From contig NZ_BMLV01000002.1 of NCBI RefSeq assembly GCF_014645495.1, positions 726,082-790,081 of the forward strand: a stretch of 64,000 nt of DNA. The letters run 5' to 3'. Made by a program: the position numbers and the translations under genes. Shown here piece by piece: positions 34,084-43,100 of this stretch. Source of the DNA: Cloacibacterium rupense (GTDB lineage Bacteria > Bacteroidota > Bacteroidia > Flavobacteriales > Weeksellaceae). How positions within the stretch are numbered: position 1 is the stretch's first letter; each line of letters opens with the position of its first letter. The notes under the pieces were generated by a model. The model did no database searches, was not told where the DNA came from, and saw nothing but the letters and a program-made list of their open reading frames with translations.

Positions 34084-34782
34084 ATGAAAAACATAAGGCA
34101 CATTTTTTTTGACCTAGATAATACACTCTGGGACCATCGTAAAAACGCTAAACTTACCCTAGAAAAACTTTTCAAAAAATATCAGATTCAAGAGAAATTT
34201 CAAATAAAATTTGAAGATTTTCATGCCAAGTATGATGAAATCAATGAACATCTTTGGGAGCTCATTAGAGACGAAAAAATAAATAAAGAATACCTTAGAA
34301 AGCATCGTTTTTATGATACTTTTTTGCATTTTGATGTAGATGATTTTGAACTAGCTCAGATTTTTGAGCATCAGTTTTTAGATGAAATCATTGCTTATAA
34401 TGAATTAGTGGAAGGAAGTATTGAAATTTTGGAGTATTTAAAATCTAAAAACTATACAATTCATATTATATCAAACGGTTTCCACGAAGTTACTCACCGA
34501 AAAATTGACGGTTCTGGCATCAGAAAATATGTAGATACGGTGACTAGTGCAGATGATGTAAATGTGAGAAAACCCAACCTTAGGATTTTTGATTACGCAC
34601 TTAACCAAGCTAAAGCAGAAAAGTCAGAATCTATTCTCATTGGTGATGATTGGATTGCAGATATCGAAGGCGCTCAGAATTTCGGAATTGAAGTAATTTT
34701 CTTTAATGCTTTGCTAGAAAACAAAACTGAAGAAGGCTTGATAATCGTCCAAAAATTAGAAGAAATTAGAAGTTATTTATAA
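34084..34782 (+). CDS. YjjG-like HAD family noncanonical pyrimidine nucleotidase
   Basis: HAD phosphatase with motif I FFDLDNTLWDH (nucleophile and acid Asp), a helical cap with NEHLWELIRDEKINKEYLRK, motif II IHIISNGFH, the Lys of motif III in DVNVRKPNLRIFDYAL, and motif IV ILIGDDWIADIEGAQ. The sequence pattern and length (233 residues) match the YjjG subgroup, which dephosphorylates nucleoside monophosphates, including damaged pyrimidines (house-cleaning). Start at 34084 because the promoter box lies directly before it. Confidence 0.87.
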   Translation: MKNIRHIFFDLDNTLWDHRKNAKLTLEKLFKKYQIQEKFQIKFEDFHAKYDEINEHLWELIRDEKINKEYLRKHRFYDTFLHFDVDDFELAQIFEHQFLDEIIAYNELVEGSIEILEYLKSKNYTIHIISNGFHEVTHRKIDGSGIRKYVDTVTSADDVNVRKPNLRIFDYALNQAKAEKSESILIGDDWIADIEGAQNFGIEVIFFNALLENKTEEGLIIVQKLEEIRSYL

Positions 34783-34786
34783 AATT

Positions 34787-34815
34787 AATCCCTTTCAAAA
34801 ATTGAGAAAGGGATT
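34787..34815. terminator. Bidirectional terminator between convergent genes
   Basis: AATCCCTTTC (34787-34796) pairs with GAAAGGGATT (34806-34815), followed by T-rich sequence on the plus strand and an A/T-rich run on the other side. Confidence 0.85.
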
Positions 34816-34821
34816 TGTTTT

Positions 34822-36558
34822 TTATAAAATTAATCTAACGCCACCTAAATCTTCTACTCTGTGGCTAAATCTATCGCCAGGTGAAGATATAAACATAAAA
34901 TTTTTAGGAATATTCCATCGTTTACTGAGTTCATCTACTTTTTCAGGGGTGAATTCACCTTGTTCTATAATGTATTCCATATCAACTTCGGGATAGGCTC
35001 TGTCTAGCGCGTCAAAATCTACCAAAAATTGTTCTGTAGGTTTTTGATATTCTTTTAATACTGAAACTATTTTTATTTTGTTGGTAGTTTCATTTTCATG
35101 TAAGTACATCATCACCTTGTTCAGAGATGCTATGTCATCACCTTTAGAAAAGAAAACAAATTGTTGTTTGGTTAATTTTTTTATAGAATTATATAAAGAT
35201 CTTTCGCTCATAACGGTGTGCTTTCTATACTTACCTTGAACAGAATTTAAAACTTTTGCCATAAAAACCATAATGTCTTTTCTCGCCAACATTGCTGAGA
35301 TAATTAAAATAGAAGGCACAAAATACGTAAGGAAAGTCACTAAATATTTAGGATTAGAAACTATAGTTCCATATATGGCAATAACTACAGCAATTAATGC
35401 AATTAAAACAGAAAACGGGCTTGCAATTTCTGGCCTAGGTAATTTGGTTCTTCTTAGTTTTAACAAGATATTACCAACTGCAAAAAACGCCATAACCGTT
35501 AAGAATGACAAAGCGTAAACGCCAGCCAATGGCCCTATCTCTCCTTTGGTTACAAATAAAACCGAAATGCATAACAAGAAGAATAAAGCCAATATTCTAT
35601 AAGTGCTTCCTTTTTTGTTTTCCTTTAAGAAATAGTTTGGGAGAATTCTATCTAGTGTCATTCTTTTAATTAAACCATTTACCCCAACAAAAGAGGTAAG
35701 AACCGCGCCGCTGAGAACAGTAACTGCATTTATAGAAATAAGTGTAGCCAAATATTTTCCTCCCGTAAGTTCTGCCATATGAGAAAGAAAAGAATTTTTA
35801 TATTCGTTTACCTCAGAAAGCGGCATAATCGAAATGGCTAAAATGGCCATCAAAGGATTAAGAACAGAAACAGCAATCCACATATTTTTTAGCGTTTTCG
35901 GGAAAACGCCTTTGTCTTGTTCTTCTACAAAATTGGCAGAACTTTCAAATCCAGAAATTCCGAGCATGGCAGCACTGAAGCCCAAGATTAAAGCCTTAAG
36001 AATTCCGCCAGATTGTAATGGCATTTTCCAGTTTTGGATAAGAATATCTAAACCATTATTGGCAATAAAGTAAACTGAAAATATGACCAAAACGAGCATT
36101 GAAACCATATGAAAAACAAAAATTACCAATGCTACAATGGCACTTTCGGAAATTCCTAAAATGGTAATTCCCAAAAAGAAAAGTAATAAGAAAAAGGTAG
36201 CCCAAATTACATTGAAACTTGGGAAAATATGATGCAGATAGTGCATTCCTTCGCTTGCAGAAATTACGGCAGTTGCCATATAAGACAAAATGGTAAGTGT
36301 AGCTGCTAGTGCTGCATTACTTTTGGAGGAAGAATTAAGTAGTACATTGTATGCGCCACCATTTAGAGGAAGTGCACCTACTACTTCGCCATAGATTTTT
36401 CTAAAAAGAAAGAGCGTTCCCGCTACCATCAAAAGGGCAATCCACGCATATTGACCAGCTACGCCAATCGTAAGTGCAGAAACGTACAGTACAGATGAGG
36501 TAATGTCGTTTCCGCAAATGGCAGTAGCATTCCATTCATTTAGTTTTTTGTGTGACAT
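34822..36558 (-). CDS. APC superfamily amino acid permease
   Basis: Membrane transporter of 578 residues with about 12 helices, starting with the APC signature SVLYVSALTIGVAGQYAWIA and GGAYNVLLNSSSKSNAALAA in helix 2-3. About 170 C-terminal residues form a cytoplasmic tail (RKHTVMSERSLYNSIKKLTK onward) resembling the USP-like tail of some amino acid/polyamine permeases. The substrate is unknown. ATG 36558 (MSHKKLNEW) is the start; a GTG at 36579 would overlap the promoter box at 36579-36586. The stop lies beside the bidirectional terminator. Confidence 0.85.
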   Translation of the reverse strand: MSHKKLNEWNATAICGNDITSSVLYVSALTIGVAGQYAWIALLMVAGTLFLFRKIYGEVVGALPLNGGAYNVLLNSSSKSNAALAATLTILSYMATAVISASEGMHYLHHIFPSFNVIWATFFLLLFFLGITILGISESAIVALVIFVFHMVSMLVLVIFSVYFIANNGLDILIQNWKMPLQSGGILKALILGFSAAMLGISGFESSANFVEEQDKGVFPKTLKNMWIAVSVLNPLMAILAISIMPLSEVNEYKNSFLSHMAELTGGKYLATLISINAVTVLSGAVLTSFVGVNGLIKRMTLDRILPNYFLKENKKGSTYRILALFFLLCISVLFVTKGEIGPLAGVYALSFLTVMAFFAVGNILLKLRRTKLPRPEIASPFSVLIALIAVVIAIYGTIVSNPKYLVTFLTYFVPSILIISAMLARKDIMVFMAKVLNSVQGKYRKHTVMSERSLYNSIKKLTKQQFVFFSKGDDIASLNKVMMYLHENETTNKIKIVSVLKEYQKPTEQFLVDFDALDRAYPEVDMEYIIEQGEFTPEKVDELSKRWNIPKNFMFISSPGDRFSHRVEDLGGVRLIL

Positions 36559-36578
36559 TATTTGTGTTTGTTTTAACA

Positions 36579-36586
36579 CAAATATA
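36579..36586 (-). promoter_or_regulatory. -7 box of the APC permease gene
   Basis: Minus-strand TATATTTG matches TAnnTTTG and lies 20 bases upstream of the ATG at 36558, in the short gap after trpS. Confidence 0.5.
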
Positions 36587-36590
36587 CAAA

Positions 36591-37559
36591 TTACATTCCT
36601 AAACTAAGTCGTACTCTTTTTAAAGTTTCAGCTGCTATTTTTCTGGTTTTTTCTGCACCTTCTTGTAATTTGGCGTCTAGTTCAGAAAGATTGTTCATAT
36701 AATAATTGAATTTTTCTCTTTCTGTTTTGAAATTTTCTAGAATTAAATTCAATAATTCAGTTTTTGCATGTCCGTAACCGTAATTTCCACCCAAATATTT
36801 AGCGCGCATTTCTGCAACTTGGGTTTCATTGGCCAATAAAGAATAAATGGCAAAAACTTTACAAGTATCAGGGTTTTTCGGTTCTTCTAAAGGTGTAGAA
36901 TCTGTTTCGATAGACATGATTTGTTTTTTCAAAGCTTTGTCTGCCAAGAAAATATTGATAATGTTTCCTCTAGATTTAGACATTTTGTTTCCATCAGTTC
37001 CCGGAACGTATTTCGTATCTTTTTGTAATTCAGCTTGTGGAAGCACAAAAACTTCACCCATTTGATTATTAAATCTTGCACCAACATCTCTTGCCATTTC
37101 CAAATGCTGCAATTGGTCTTTCCCAACCGGAACTATTTCAGCATCGTACAATAAAATATCTGCCGCCATCAACATAGGATAGGTGAAAAGTCCAGCATTT
37201 ACATCTTCTAATCGGTCTGCTTTATCCTTGAAAGAATGCGCCAATTGCAATCTAGAATACGGGAAAAAGCAAGACAAATACCAAGAAAGTTCACAAACTT
37301 CAGGAATATCAGATTGTCTGTAGAAATAGGTTTTTTCGGTGTCTAAACCACAAGCTAACCAAGCTGCAGCAATTTCGTAAGTGTTTTGTTTTAGTTCTTC
37401 AGCATTTTTAATTTGGGTTAAAGAATGCATATTAGCTATAAACAAAAACGATTCGTTTTCAGATTTTTTAGATAATTCTATGGCAGGAATGATGGCTCCC
37501 AAAAGATTTCCTAAATGTGGAGTTCCTGTTGCTTGTATTCCGGTGAGGATTCTTGACAT
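36591..37559 (-). CDS. trpS: Tryptophanyl-tRNA synthetase
   Basis: Class I synthetase of 322 residues, close to the usual 330. The HIGH-type motif is in TGIQATGTPHLGNLLGAI, the dimer/tRNA region FSCFFPYSRLQLAHSFKDKA and PVGKDQLQHLEMARDVGARF follow, and the KMSKS motif is in DGNKMSKSRGNIINIF. It charges tRNA-Trp. The start is put at 37559 (MSRILTGIQ); the ATG at 37610 would add 17 unrelated residues. The APC permease gene downstream has its own promoter. Confidence 0.95.
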   Translation of the reverse strand: MSRILTGIQATGTPHLGNLLGAIIPAIELSKKSENESFLFIANMHSLTQIKNAEELKQNTYEIAAAWLACGLDTEKTYFYRQSDIPEVCELSWYLSCFFPYSRLQLAHSFKDKADRLEDVNAGLFTYPMLMAADILLYDAEIVPVGKDQLQHLEMARDVGARFNNQMGEVFVLPQAELQKDTKYVPGTDGNKMSKSRGNIINIFLADKALKKQIMSIETDSTPLEEPKNPDTCKVFAIYSLLANETQVAEMRAKYLGGNYGYGHAKTELLNLILENFKTEREKFNYYMNNLSELDAKLQEGAEKTRKIAAETLKRVRLSLGM

Positions 37560-37626
37560 TTTTTTATGATTGATAAATGATGGTTGATAATTGATTGTAA
37601 AGTGGAGCAAAAATACGGAAAAGAAA

Positions 37627-37652
37627 AAACTTCAAGAAATTTCTTGAAGTTT
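37627..37652 (-). terminator. Terminator at the end of the lspA operon
   Basis: A perfect palindrome built on AAACTTCAAGAAA (37627-37639) and its complement (37640-37652). It touches the stop codon of the last gene and continues into a T run on the minus strand. Confidence 0.85.
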
Positions 37653-38055
37653 AATATTTTTTAAATTTTATATTATGAAATATTTTTTTCCAAGGAAAAA
37701 GATAAATAATAAGAAAAATTGATAGAAATTTTATTTGTCTAATGTTTTTTTCTGACCTTCCAGAAATAAAATACTTATCAAAAGTTTCGTCGTATAAAAC
37801 ATTTACTTTGTCAAATTTTTTCTTTGATTTACAATTTCCTATTTCAATATAATAATCTTTATTATTTATGATAACTTTGATTATAGAATTTCTTTTGAAT
37901 CCACCACAACTAAGATCTAATATTGTTGTAGTAATAAAATTATTATTCTGCTCAATTTTTTTGTGATGAAAGTAGAAATATGAGGAAATTAATACTCCAA
38001 TAAAAATTAAAGCAATAATGTACAATTGATTTTTGTAGTAATATTTTTCTATCAT
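37651..38055 (-). CDS. Membrane protein of unknown function (DUF3592-like)
   Basis: A 134-residue protein with a membrane helix near each end (IIALIFIGVLISSYFYFH and FLSIFLIIYLFPWKKIF) flanking a small beta-rich extracytoplasmic domain with two cysteines (LDLSCGGFKRN and IEIGNCKSKKKF). The layout recalls DUF3592 proteins, but this is not certain. It overlaps the YdcF-like gene by four bases, so it is the last gene of the operon. The two cysteines could form a disulfide. Confidence 0.5.
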   Translation of the reverse strand: MIEKYYYKNQLYIIALIFIGVLISSYFYFHHKKIEQNNNFITTTILDLSCGGFKRNSIIKVIINNKDYYIEIGNCKSKKKFDKVNVLYDETFDKYFISGRSEKNIRQIKFLSIFLIIYLFPWKKIFHNIKFKKY

Positions 38056-38693
38056 TTAATCTCCACTTTCTTCCCGCCAAATTTCGGCTCAACTTCCAAA
38101 AGAAAATCTATAAAAACTTTAGCTCTGGCAAAATATTCTCTGATTTTTGTTTTAATGCCAAAATATTTATTCACGTCTTTTGCATTGAAACCGTAAGCTT
38201 TTATTCCGTAGTGTTGCGCAAGGAAAACTGCTCTTTCGTTGTGAAATTTTTGCGAAATAATGATAAAAGAATTTTGTCCGAAAATTTCTTTGGCTCTAAC
38301 TACAGAATCTAATGTTCTGAAACCTGCAAAATCCAACACAATTTTATCAGCAGGAATTCCTCTTTTTATCAATTCTGCTTGTATGTCTTCAGGTTCGCTA
38401 TAATCTTTGATAGAATTATCTCCGCTAATTAAGATGTATTTTATTTTCCCAGATTTGTAGAGTTGTTCTGCGGCATCAATTCGGTTGAAAAAGTAGGCAT
38501 TTTCTATGCCGTTGCTCAGGAATTTACCAGTTCCTAAAAGTAAACCTATTTTTTTGTTGGGTATTTTTTGGACATCGTACGTGACAAAATCTTTGGTTTC
38601 AGTTTCTATTTTATGATTTGCCCACCAAACAAAAAGGACTGAAATTCCGAAGAAAATCAATCCGTAAATGATTATTTTTTTAAGAATTTTCAT
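38052..38693 (-). CDS. YdcF/SanA family (DUF218) membrane protein
   Basis: One N-terminal helix (IIIYGLIFFGISVLFVWWA), then the DUF218 fold: IGLLLGTGKFLSNGIENAYF, the conserved Arg/Glu region KYILISGDNSIKDYSEPEDI, IVLDFAGFRTLDSVVRAKE and SQKFHNERAVFLAQHYGIKA. It resembles E. coli SanA, a vancomycin-exclusion (envelope barrier) protein. Exact biochemistry is unknown. It begins three bases after lspA and overlaps the following small membrane protein. Confidence 0.85.
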   Translation of the reverse strand: MKILKKIIIYGLIFFGISVLFVWWANHKIETETKDFVTYDVQKIPNKKIGLLLGTGKFLSNGIENAYFFNRIDAAEQLYKSGKIKYILISGDNSIKDYSEPEDIQAELIKRGIPADKIVLDFAGFRTLDSVVRAKEIFGQNSFIIISQKFHNERAVFLAQHYGIKAYGFNAKDVNKYFGIKTKIREYFARAKVFIDFLLEVEPKFGGKKVEIK

Positions 38694-38696
38694 ACT

Positions 38697-39320
38697 TTAA
38701 ATATCTAAACCATTAGGAAAAGCTTTTTTTCTAAAAATAAGCAATAATGCTGCCCCTACAGAAATTGCGGCATCTGCAACATTAAAGATATAACTGAAAA
38801 ATTCAAAATGTCTTCCTAAAGCATTGAATGAGAACAATGGGAAATGAAACATATCTACCACGCAACCTTTCATAAAGTGAGAATAGCCTTCCCCGAAAGG
38901 AACCAATTTAGAAACTCCACTGTAGCCAATCCAAGTATTGGTAGATGCATCATAAAAAGAGCCACTATCGAAAATCATTCCGTAAAACATTCCGTCTATC
39001 AGATTTCCTATAGCGCCAGCAAAGATAATAGACATTGGGATGATAAGATAATTAGAAGCGCCTTCTTTTAGCCATTTTTTGAAAAGGTAAATCATTCCGC
39101 CAATTAAGAAAACTCTTAGAATTACTAATAAATATTTTCCTAAAAGTCCACCAAACTGAATTCCGTAGGCCATGCCAGGGTTTTCTACAAAAGTGATTTT
39201 CCACCAATCTAAACCGAAAACATTAATACTTTCATTAATGCTAAAATGCGTTTTTACGTAGATTTTAGAAGCTTGGTCTAGCAATAAAATTAAAAATGTA
39301 ATAAGAGCTATTTTTTTCAA
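38697..39320 (-). CDS. lspA: Lipoprotein signal peptidase (LspA)
   Basis: Cleaves the signal peptide of prolipoproteins at the inner membrane. The 207-residue protein has four membrane helices, the motif NPGMAYGIQFGG, the first catalytic Asp in GAIGNLIDGMFYGMIFD, and the second in FNVADAAISVGAALL. An insert between these (SFYDASTNTWIGYSGVSKL) is typical of the long Bacteroidota form. Several lipoproteins in the window are its substrates. It leads an operon with the YdcF-like and DUF3592-like genes. Confidence 0.95.
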   Translation of the reverse strand: MKKIALITFLILLLDQASKIYVKTHFSINESINVFGLDWWKITFVENPGMAYGIQFGGLLGKYLLVILRVFLIGGMIYLFKKWLKEGASNYLIIPMSIIFAGAIGNLIDGMFYGMIFDSGSFYDASTNTWIGYSGVSKLVPFGEGYSHFMKGCVVDMFHFPLFSFNALGRHFEFFSYIFNVADAAISVGAALLLIFRKKAFPNGLDI

Positions 39321-39339
39321 AACAAAAATTTTAAATTAG

Positions 39340-39582
39340 TTATTTCTGAGAAAGTTCGTTTAGTCTTTTGCGGTCTTTTTCGTTTAAGTCGTCTATTCCG
39401 TTTTTTCCCATTTTACTTAAAAGATGGTCTATTTCTTTTTCCCTTTCTCTCTTTGCTGCATTATACCTATCATCTATGGTATAATTCTTAGTCTTGTCAG
39501 TTGAAAACTTTTCTTTGATTGTGTTTCTCATTAGAAATACAATCAACACTAAAATGATTAATCCAATAAAAATAGTATTCAT
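39340..39582 (-). CDS. Small membrane protein with DUF6576-like tail
   Basis: An 80-residue protein: one membrane helix (MNTIFIGLIILVLIVFLMRN), then a charged tail with the pattern KEIDHLLSKMGKNGIDDLNE, KDRKRLNELSQK. The tail resembles the short C-terminal segment of Bacteroidota rhomboid-type proteins (IDxLLxK ... LxxxLS). ATG 39582 is chosen since the promoter box 39592-39599 covers the upstream ATG at 39594. Its partner or function is unknown; its place next to lspA may be incidental. Confidence 0.6.
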   Translation of the reverse strand: MNTIFIGLIILVLIVFLMRNTIKEKFSTDKTKNYTIDDRYNAAKREREKEIDHLLSKMGKNGIDDLNEKDRKRLNELSQK

Positions 39583-39591
39583 AATGCGATG

Positions 39592-39599
39592 CAAAAATA
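39592..39599 (-). promoter_or_regulatory. -7 box of the small membrane protein gene
   Basis: Minus-strand TATTTTTG matches TAnnTTTG and ends nine bases before ATG 39582. It may serve the whole lspA operon. Confidence 0.5.
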
Positions 39600-39605
39600 T
39601 AAATA

Positions 39606-39647
39606 AAAGGTTTATAAAGTGATATTTTTTTCACGATATAAACCTTT
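39606..39647 (-). terminator. Terminator after the DksA-like gene
   Basis: AAAGGTTTATA (39606-39616) pairs perfectly with TATAAACCTTT (39637-39647). An inner GTGA/TCAC pair extends the stem. Confidence 0.75.
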
Positions 39648-39675
39648 AGTATTTTGTGATAAATTTTAAAAAAAA

Positions 39676-40056
39676 TTATCTCTGCATATTTTTAGCTTCT
39701 ATGCTTAGTGTAGCATGTGGTACAGCCTTTAATCTTTCTTTTGGGATTAATTTTCCAGTTACTCTGCACACACCGTATGTTTTATTTTCAATTCTCATCA
39801 GTGCGTGTTTCAGGTCTCTGATGAATTTTTCTTGTCTTCCAGCTAGAATAGCATTTTGCTCTTTGCTTAATGTTTCTGCACCTTCTTCGAAAGCCTTGAA
39901 GGTAGGAGAGGTATCATCTGTACCGTTGTTTTGGTTGTTGATAAAACTCTCATTAATCATCGCTAAGTCTTTTTCAGCTTTCTCTATTTTAGCTTGAATT
40001 AATGCTTTGAACTCCTTCAGTTCCGCGTCACTGTATCTTACTCTATCTTCTGCCAT
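39676..40056 (-). CDS. TraR/DksA family protein lacking the zinc cysteines
   Basis: A 126-residue protein with the DksA layout: an N-terminal coiled coil (AELKEFKALIQAKIEKAEKD ... RDLKHALMRIENKTYG) and a C-terminal globular region YGVCRVTGKLIPKERLKAVP. Only one cysteine remains where four normally bind zinc. This form is the usual one in flavobacteria. DksA proteins bind the RNA polymerase secondary channel and change promoter opening with ppGpp; whether this version does so is unproved. It follows ileS on the same strand. Confidence 0.88.
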   Translation of the reverse strand: MAEDRVRYSDAELKEFKALIQAKIEKAEKDLAMINESFINNQNNGTDDTSPTFKAFEEGAETLSKEQNAILAGRQEKFIRDLKHALMRIENKTYGVCRVTGKLIPKERLKAVPHATLSIEAKNMQR

Positions 40057-40150
40057 AATGGTTTTGTTTTTTTGTTAAAAATTGTTTGATGGCTTTTGAT
40101 TAAAATCGGTTTAATTAAGATTTAAACAAATTTCTAAAATTTCAAATACT

Positions 40151-43100
40151 TCAAACTTTTTCAACGTTTGCTTTAAAATTCACTTCATCTATTTCGATTT
40201 CTTCCGAAATTGGAAGTGAATTTACAAATTCTATTTTATCTGACAATACTTCTGTACAAATATATTGTTCATTGTTAGTAAGTTCTTGCTTGAAAGGGCA
40301 ATTTTCTTCTAATTTGATTGTAATTCTATCTGTTAAGTCAAAATCTTTATCTTTTCTTAAATTCTGAATTCTATTGATGAATTCTCTTGCAATTCCTTCT
40401 GCTTTTAAATCATCTGTAATAGTTAAATCTAATGCTACTGTAGTTTTTCCTTCACTGGTAACGGTCCATCCTGGAATATCTTTCGTGAAAATTTCTACAT
40501 CTGCTAGGTTGATTTCGTAACCAGAAATCATCATTTTTCCTTCTTTTTCTAAAGCAGCAATTTGCTCCGAAGTCATATTGTTGATTTCACCAGCTACCGT
40601 TTTCATATCTTTTCCTAATCTTTGACCTAAAGATTTGAAATTCGGTTTTATCTGTTTTACAATTAAGTGAGAAGCTTCTTCTGCATTGATCAATTGCAAT
40701 TCTTTTACGTTGACTTCTTGTTTGATGAGTTCTGAAACTGCCAAAATTTGCTCTTCCGTTTTCTTATCCAGAACAGGTATCATCACTTTTTGAAGCGGTT
40801 GACGAACCTTCACGTTTTCTTTCTTTCTTAAAGAGAAAACCATAGAAGTGATGGTTTGTGCCAAATGCGTTTTTTCTACCAAATTTTGGTCGATTAAACT
40901 TTCATCCACTTTCGGGAAATCTGTTAAATGAACAGATTCTGCGTTATCTTTTCCTGTAACCGCGTTCAAATCTTGGTACAACTGGTCCATAAAAAACGGA
41001 GCAATTGGTGCAGAAATTTTCGCCACAGTTTCTAAGCAAGTATATAAAGTTTGGTAAGCCGAAATTTTGTCTTCGCTATAATCGCCTTTCCAGAAACGTC
41101 TTCTGCAAAGTCTTACATACCAATTACTTAAGTTGTCGTTCACAAAATTGTTAATCGCTCTTGCTACTTTCGTAGGTTCGTAATCTTCATAAAATTCGGT
41201 AACATCTTTCACTAAAAGATTTAATTCAGATAAAATCCATCGGTCGATTTCAGGGCGATTTTCTACTTCTTTTTCAGAATAATTAAATCCATCAACATTC
41301 GCATATAAACTGAAGAAAGAATACGTGTTATAAAGCGTTCCGAAGAATTTTCTACGCACTTCGTCTATTCCTTCTAAATCAAATTTCAGATTTTCCCAAG
41401 GATTGGCGTTAGAAATCATATACCAACGCGTTGCATCGGGACCATATTTTTGTAAAGTTTCAAAAGGGTCGATTGCGTTTCCGAGACGTTTCGACATTTT
41501 TTGTCCGTTTTTGTCAAGAACCAAACCGTTAGAAACCACGTTTTTATAAGCAATAGAATCGAAAACAGTAGTTCCGATTGCATGAAGCGTGTAAAACCAA
41601 CCTCTGGTTTGGTCAACTCCTTCTGCAATGAAATCTGCTGGGAAAGCTTTTCCGCTGTCAATCATTTCCTTATTTTCGAAAGGATAATGCAATTGTGCAT
41701 AAGGCATAGAACCAGAATCAAACCAAACATCAATCAAATCAGATTCACGTTTCATAGGTTTTCCAGAATCTGAAACCAAAGTAATGGCATCGACAATATT
41801 TTTGTGTAAATCTATTTTTGCATAGTTTTCGGCAGACATATTTCCGATTTCAAAATCTTTGAAAGGATTTTCTGTCATCAAACCAGCTTCGATAGATTTT
41901 TGAATTTCGTTCACCAATTCCTCTACAGAACCGATTACTTTTTGCTCCTTCAAATCTTCACTTCTCCAAATTGGCAAAGGAATTCCCCAATATCTTGAAC
42001 GAGAAAGATTCCAATCGTTTACATTTTCTAACCAATTCGCAAATCTTCCTTCACCAGTTGACTTTGGCTTCCAATTGATGGTTTCGTTCAGTTCTACCAA
42101 ACGATTTCTCACCGAAGTCATTTTCACGAACCAAGAATCCAAAGGATAGTACAAAACAGGTTTGTCAGTTCTCCAACAGTGTGGGTAACTGTGAACATAT
42201 TTTTCTACTTTGAAGGCTTTGTTTTCGGTTTTTAGTAAAATCGCGAGTTCTACATCCCAAGATTTTTCAGGCGCAGTTCCTTCGTCATAATATTCGTTTT
42301 TAATATATTTTCCGCTAAATAATTCAGGAACGTTTTCACCTTTCAAGAATCTTCCTGTTAAATCTACCAAAGGAACGAGGTTGTCATTTTCATCTTTTAC
42401 CAACATTGGCGGAATTCCGTTTTCTTGCGCAACTCTGTTATCATCTGCCCCGAAAGTTGGCGCAATGTGTACAATACCAGTTCCGTCTTCCGTGGTTACA
42501 AAATCTCCGATAATTACTCGGAACGCTTTTTCAGGATTTTCTGCGGGTAAAAACCAAGGGATTAATTGTTCATAAGTAGTTCCTGCTAAATCTTCGCCGG
42601 TAAATTCTGCTAAAATTTGGTAAGGAATGGTTTTACTTTCAGCAGTGTAATTGGCAAAATCTTCATCAGTTCCTTCTGCAAATTTTTTCCCGAATTGTTT
42701 TTCCAATAACGGACGAGCCAAAATAATAGTAATAGGCTCAAAAGTATATTGATTGAAGGTTTTCACCAAAACATATTCTATATCTCTACCTACAGCAAGA
42801 GCGGTGTTAGAAGGCAATGTCCAAGGAGTAGTCGTCCAAGCCAGAATGCTTAGATTCGAAATTTGAGATTCGAGATTCGAGATTTTCTCTGTTGCTTTTT
42901 CAGAAAGTTGTTTTACTGAAAACTGAGCTACAACCGTAGTGTCAGAAACATCACGGTAAGTTCCAGGTTGGTTCAGTTCGTGAGACGAAAGCCCAGTTCC
43001 TGCTTTTGGAGAATACGGTTGAATGGTGTAACCTTTGTACAATAAATCTTTGTTGTACAATTGTTTTAGCAACCACCAAACCGTTTCCATATATTTTGGT

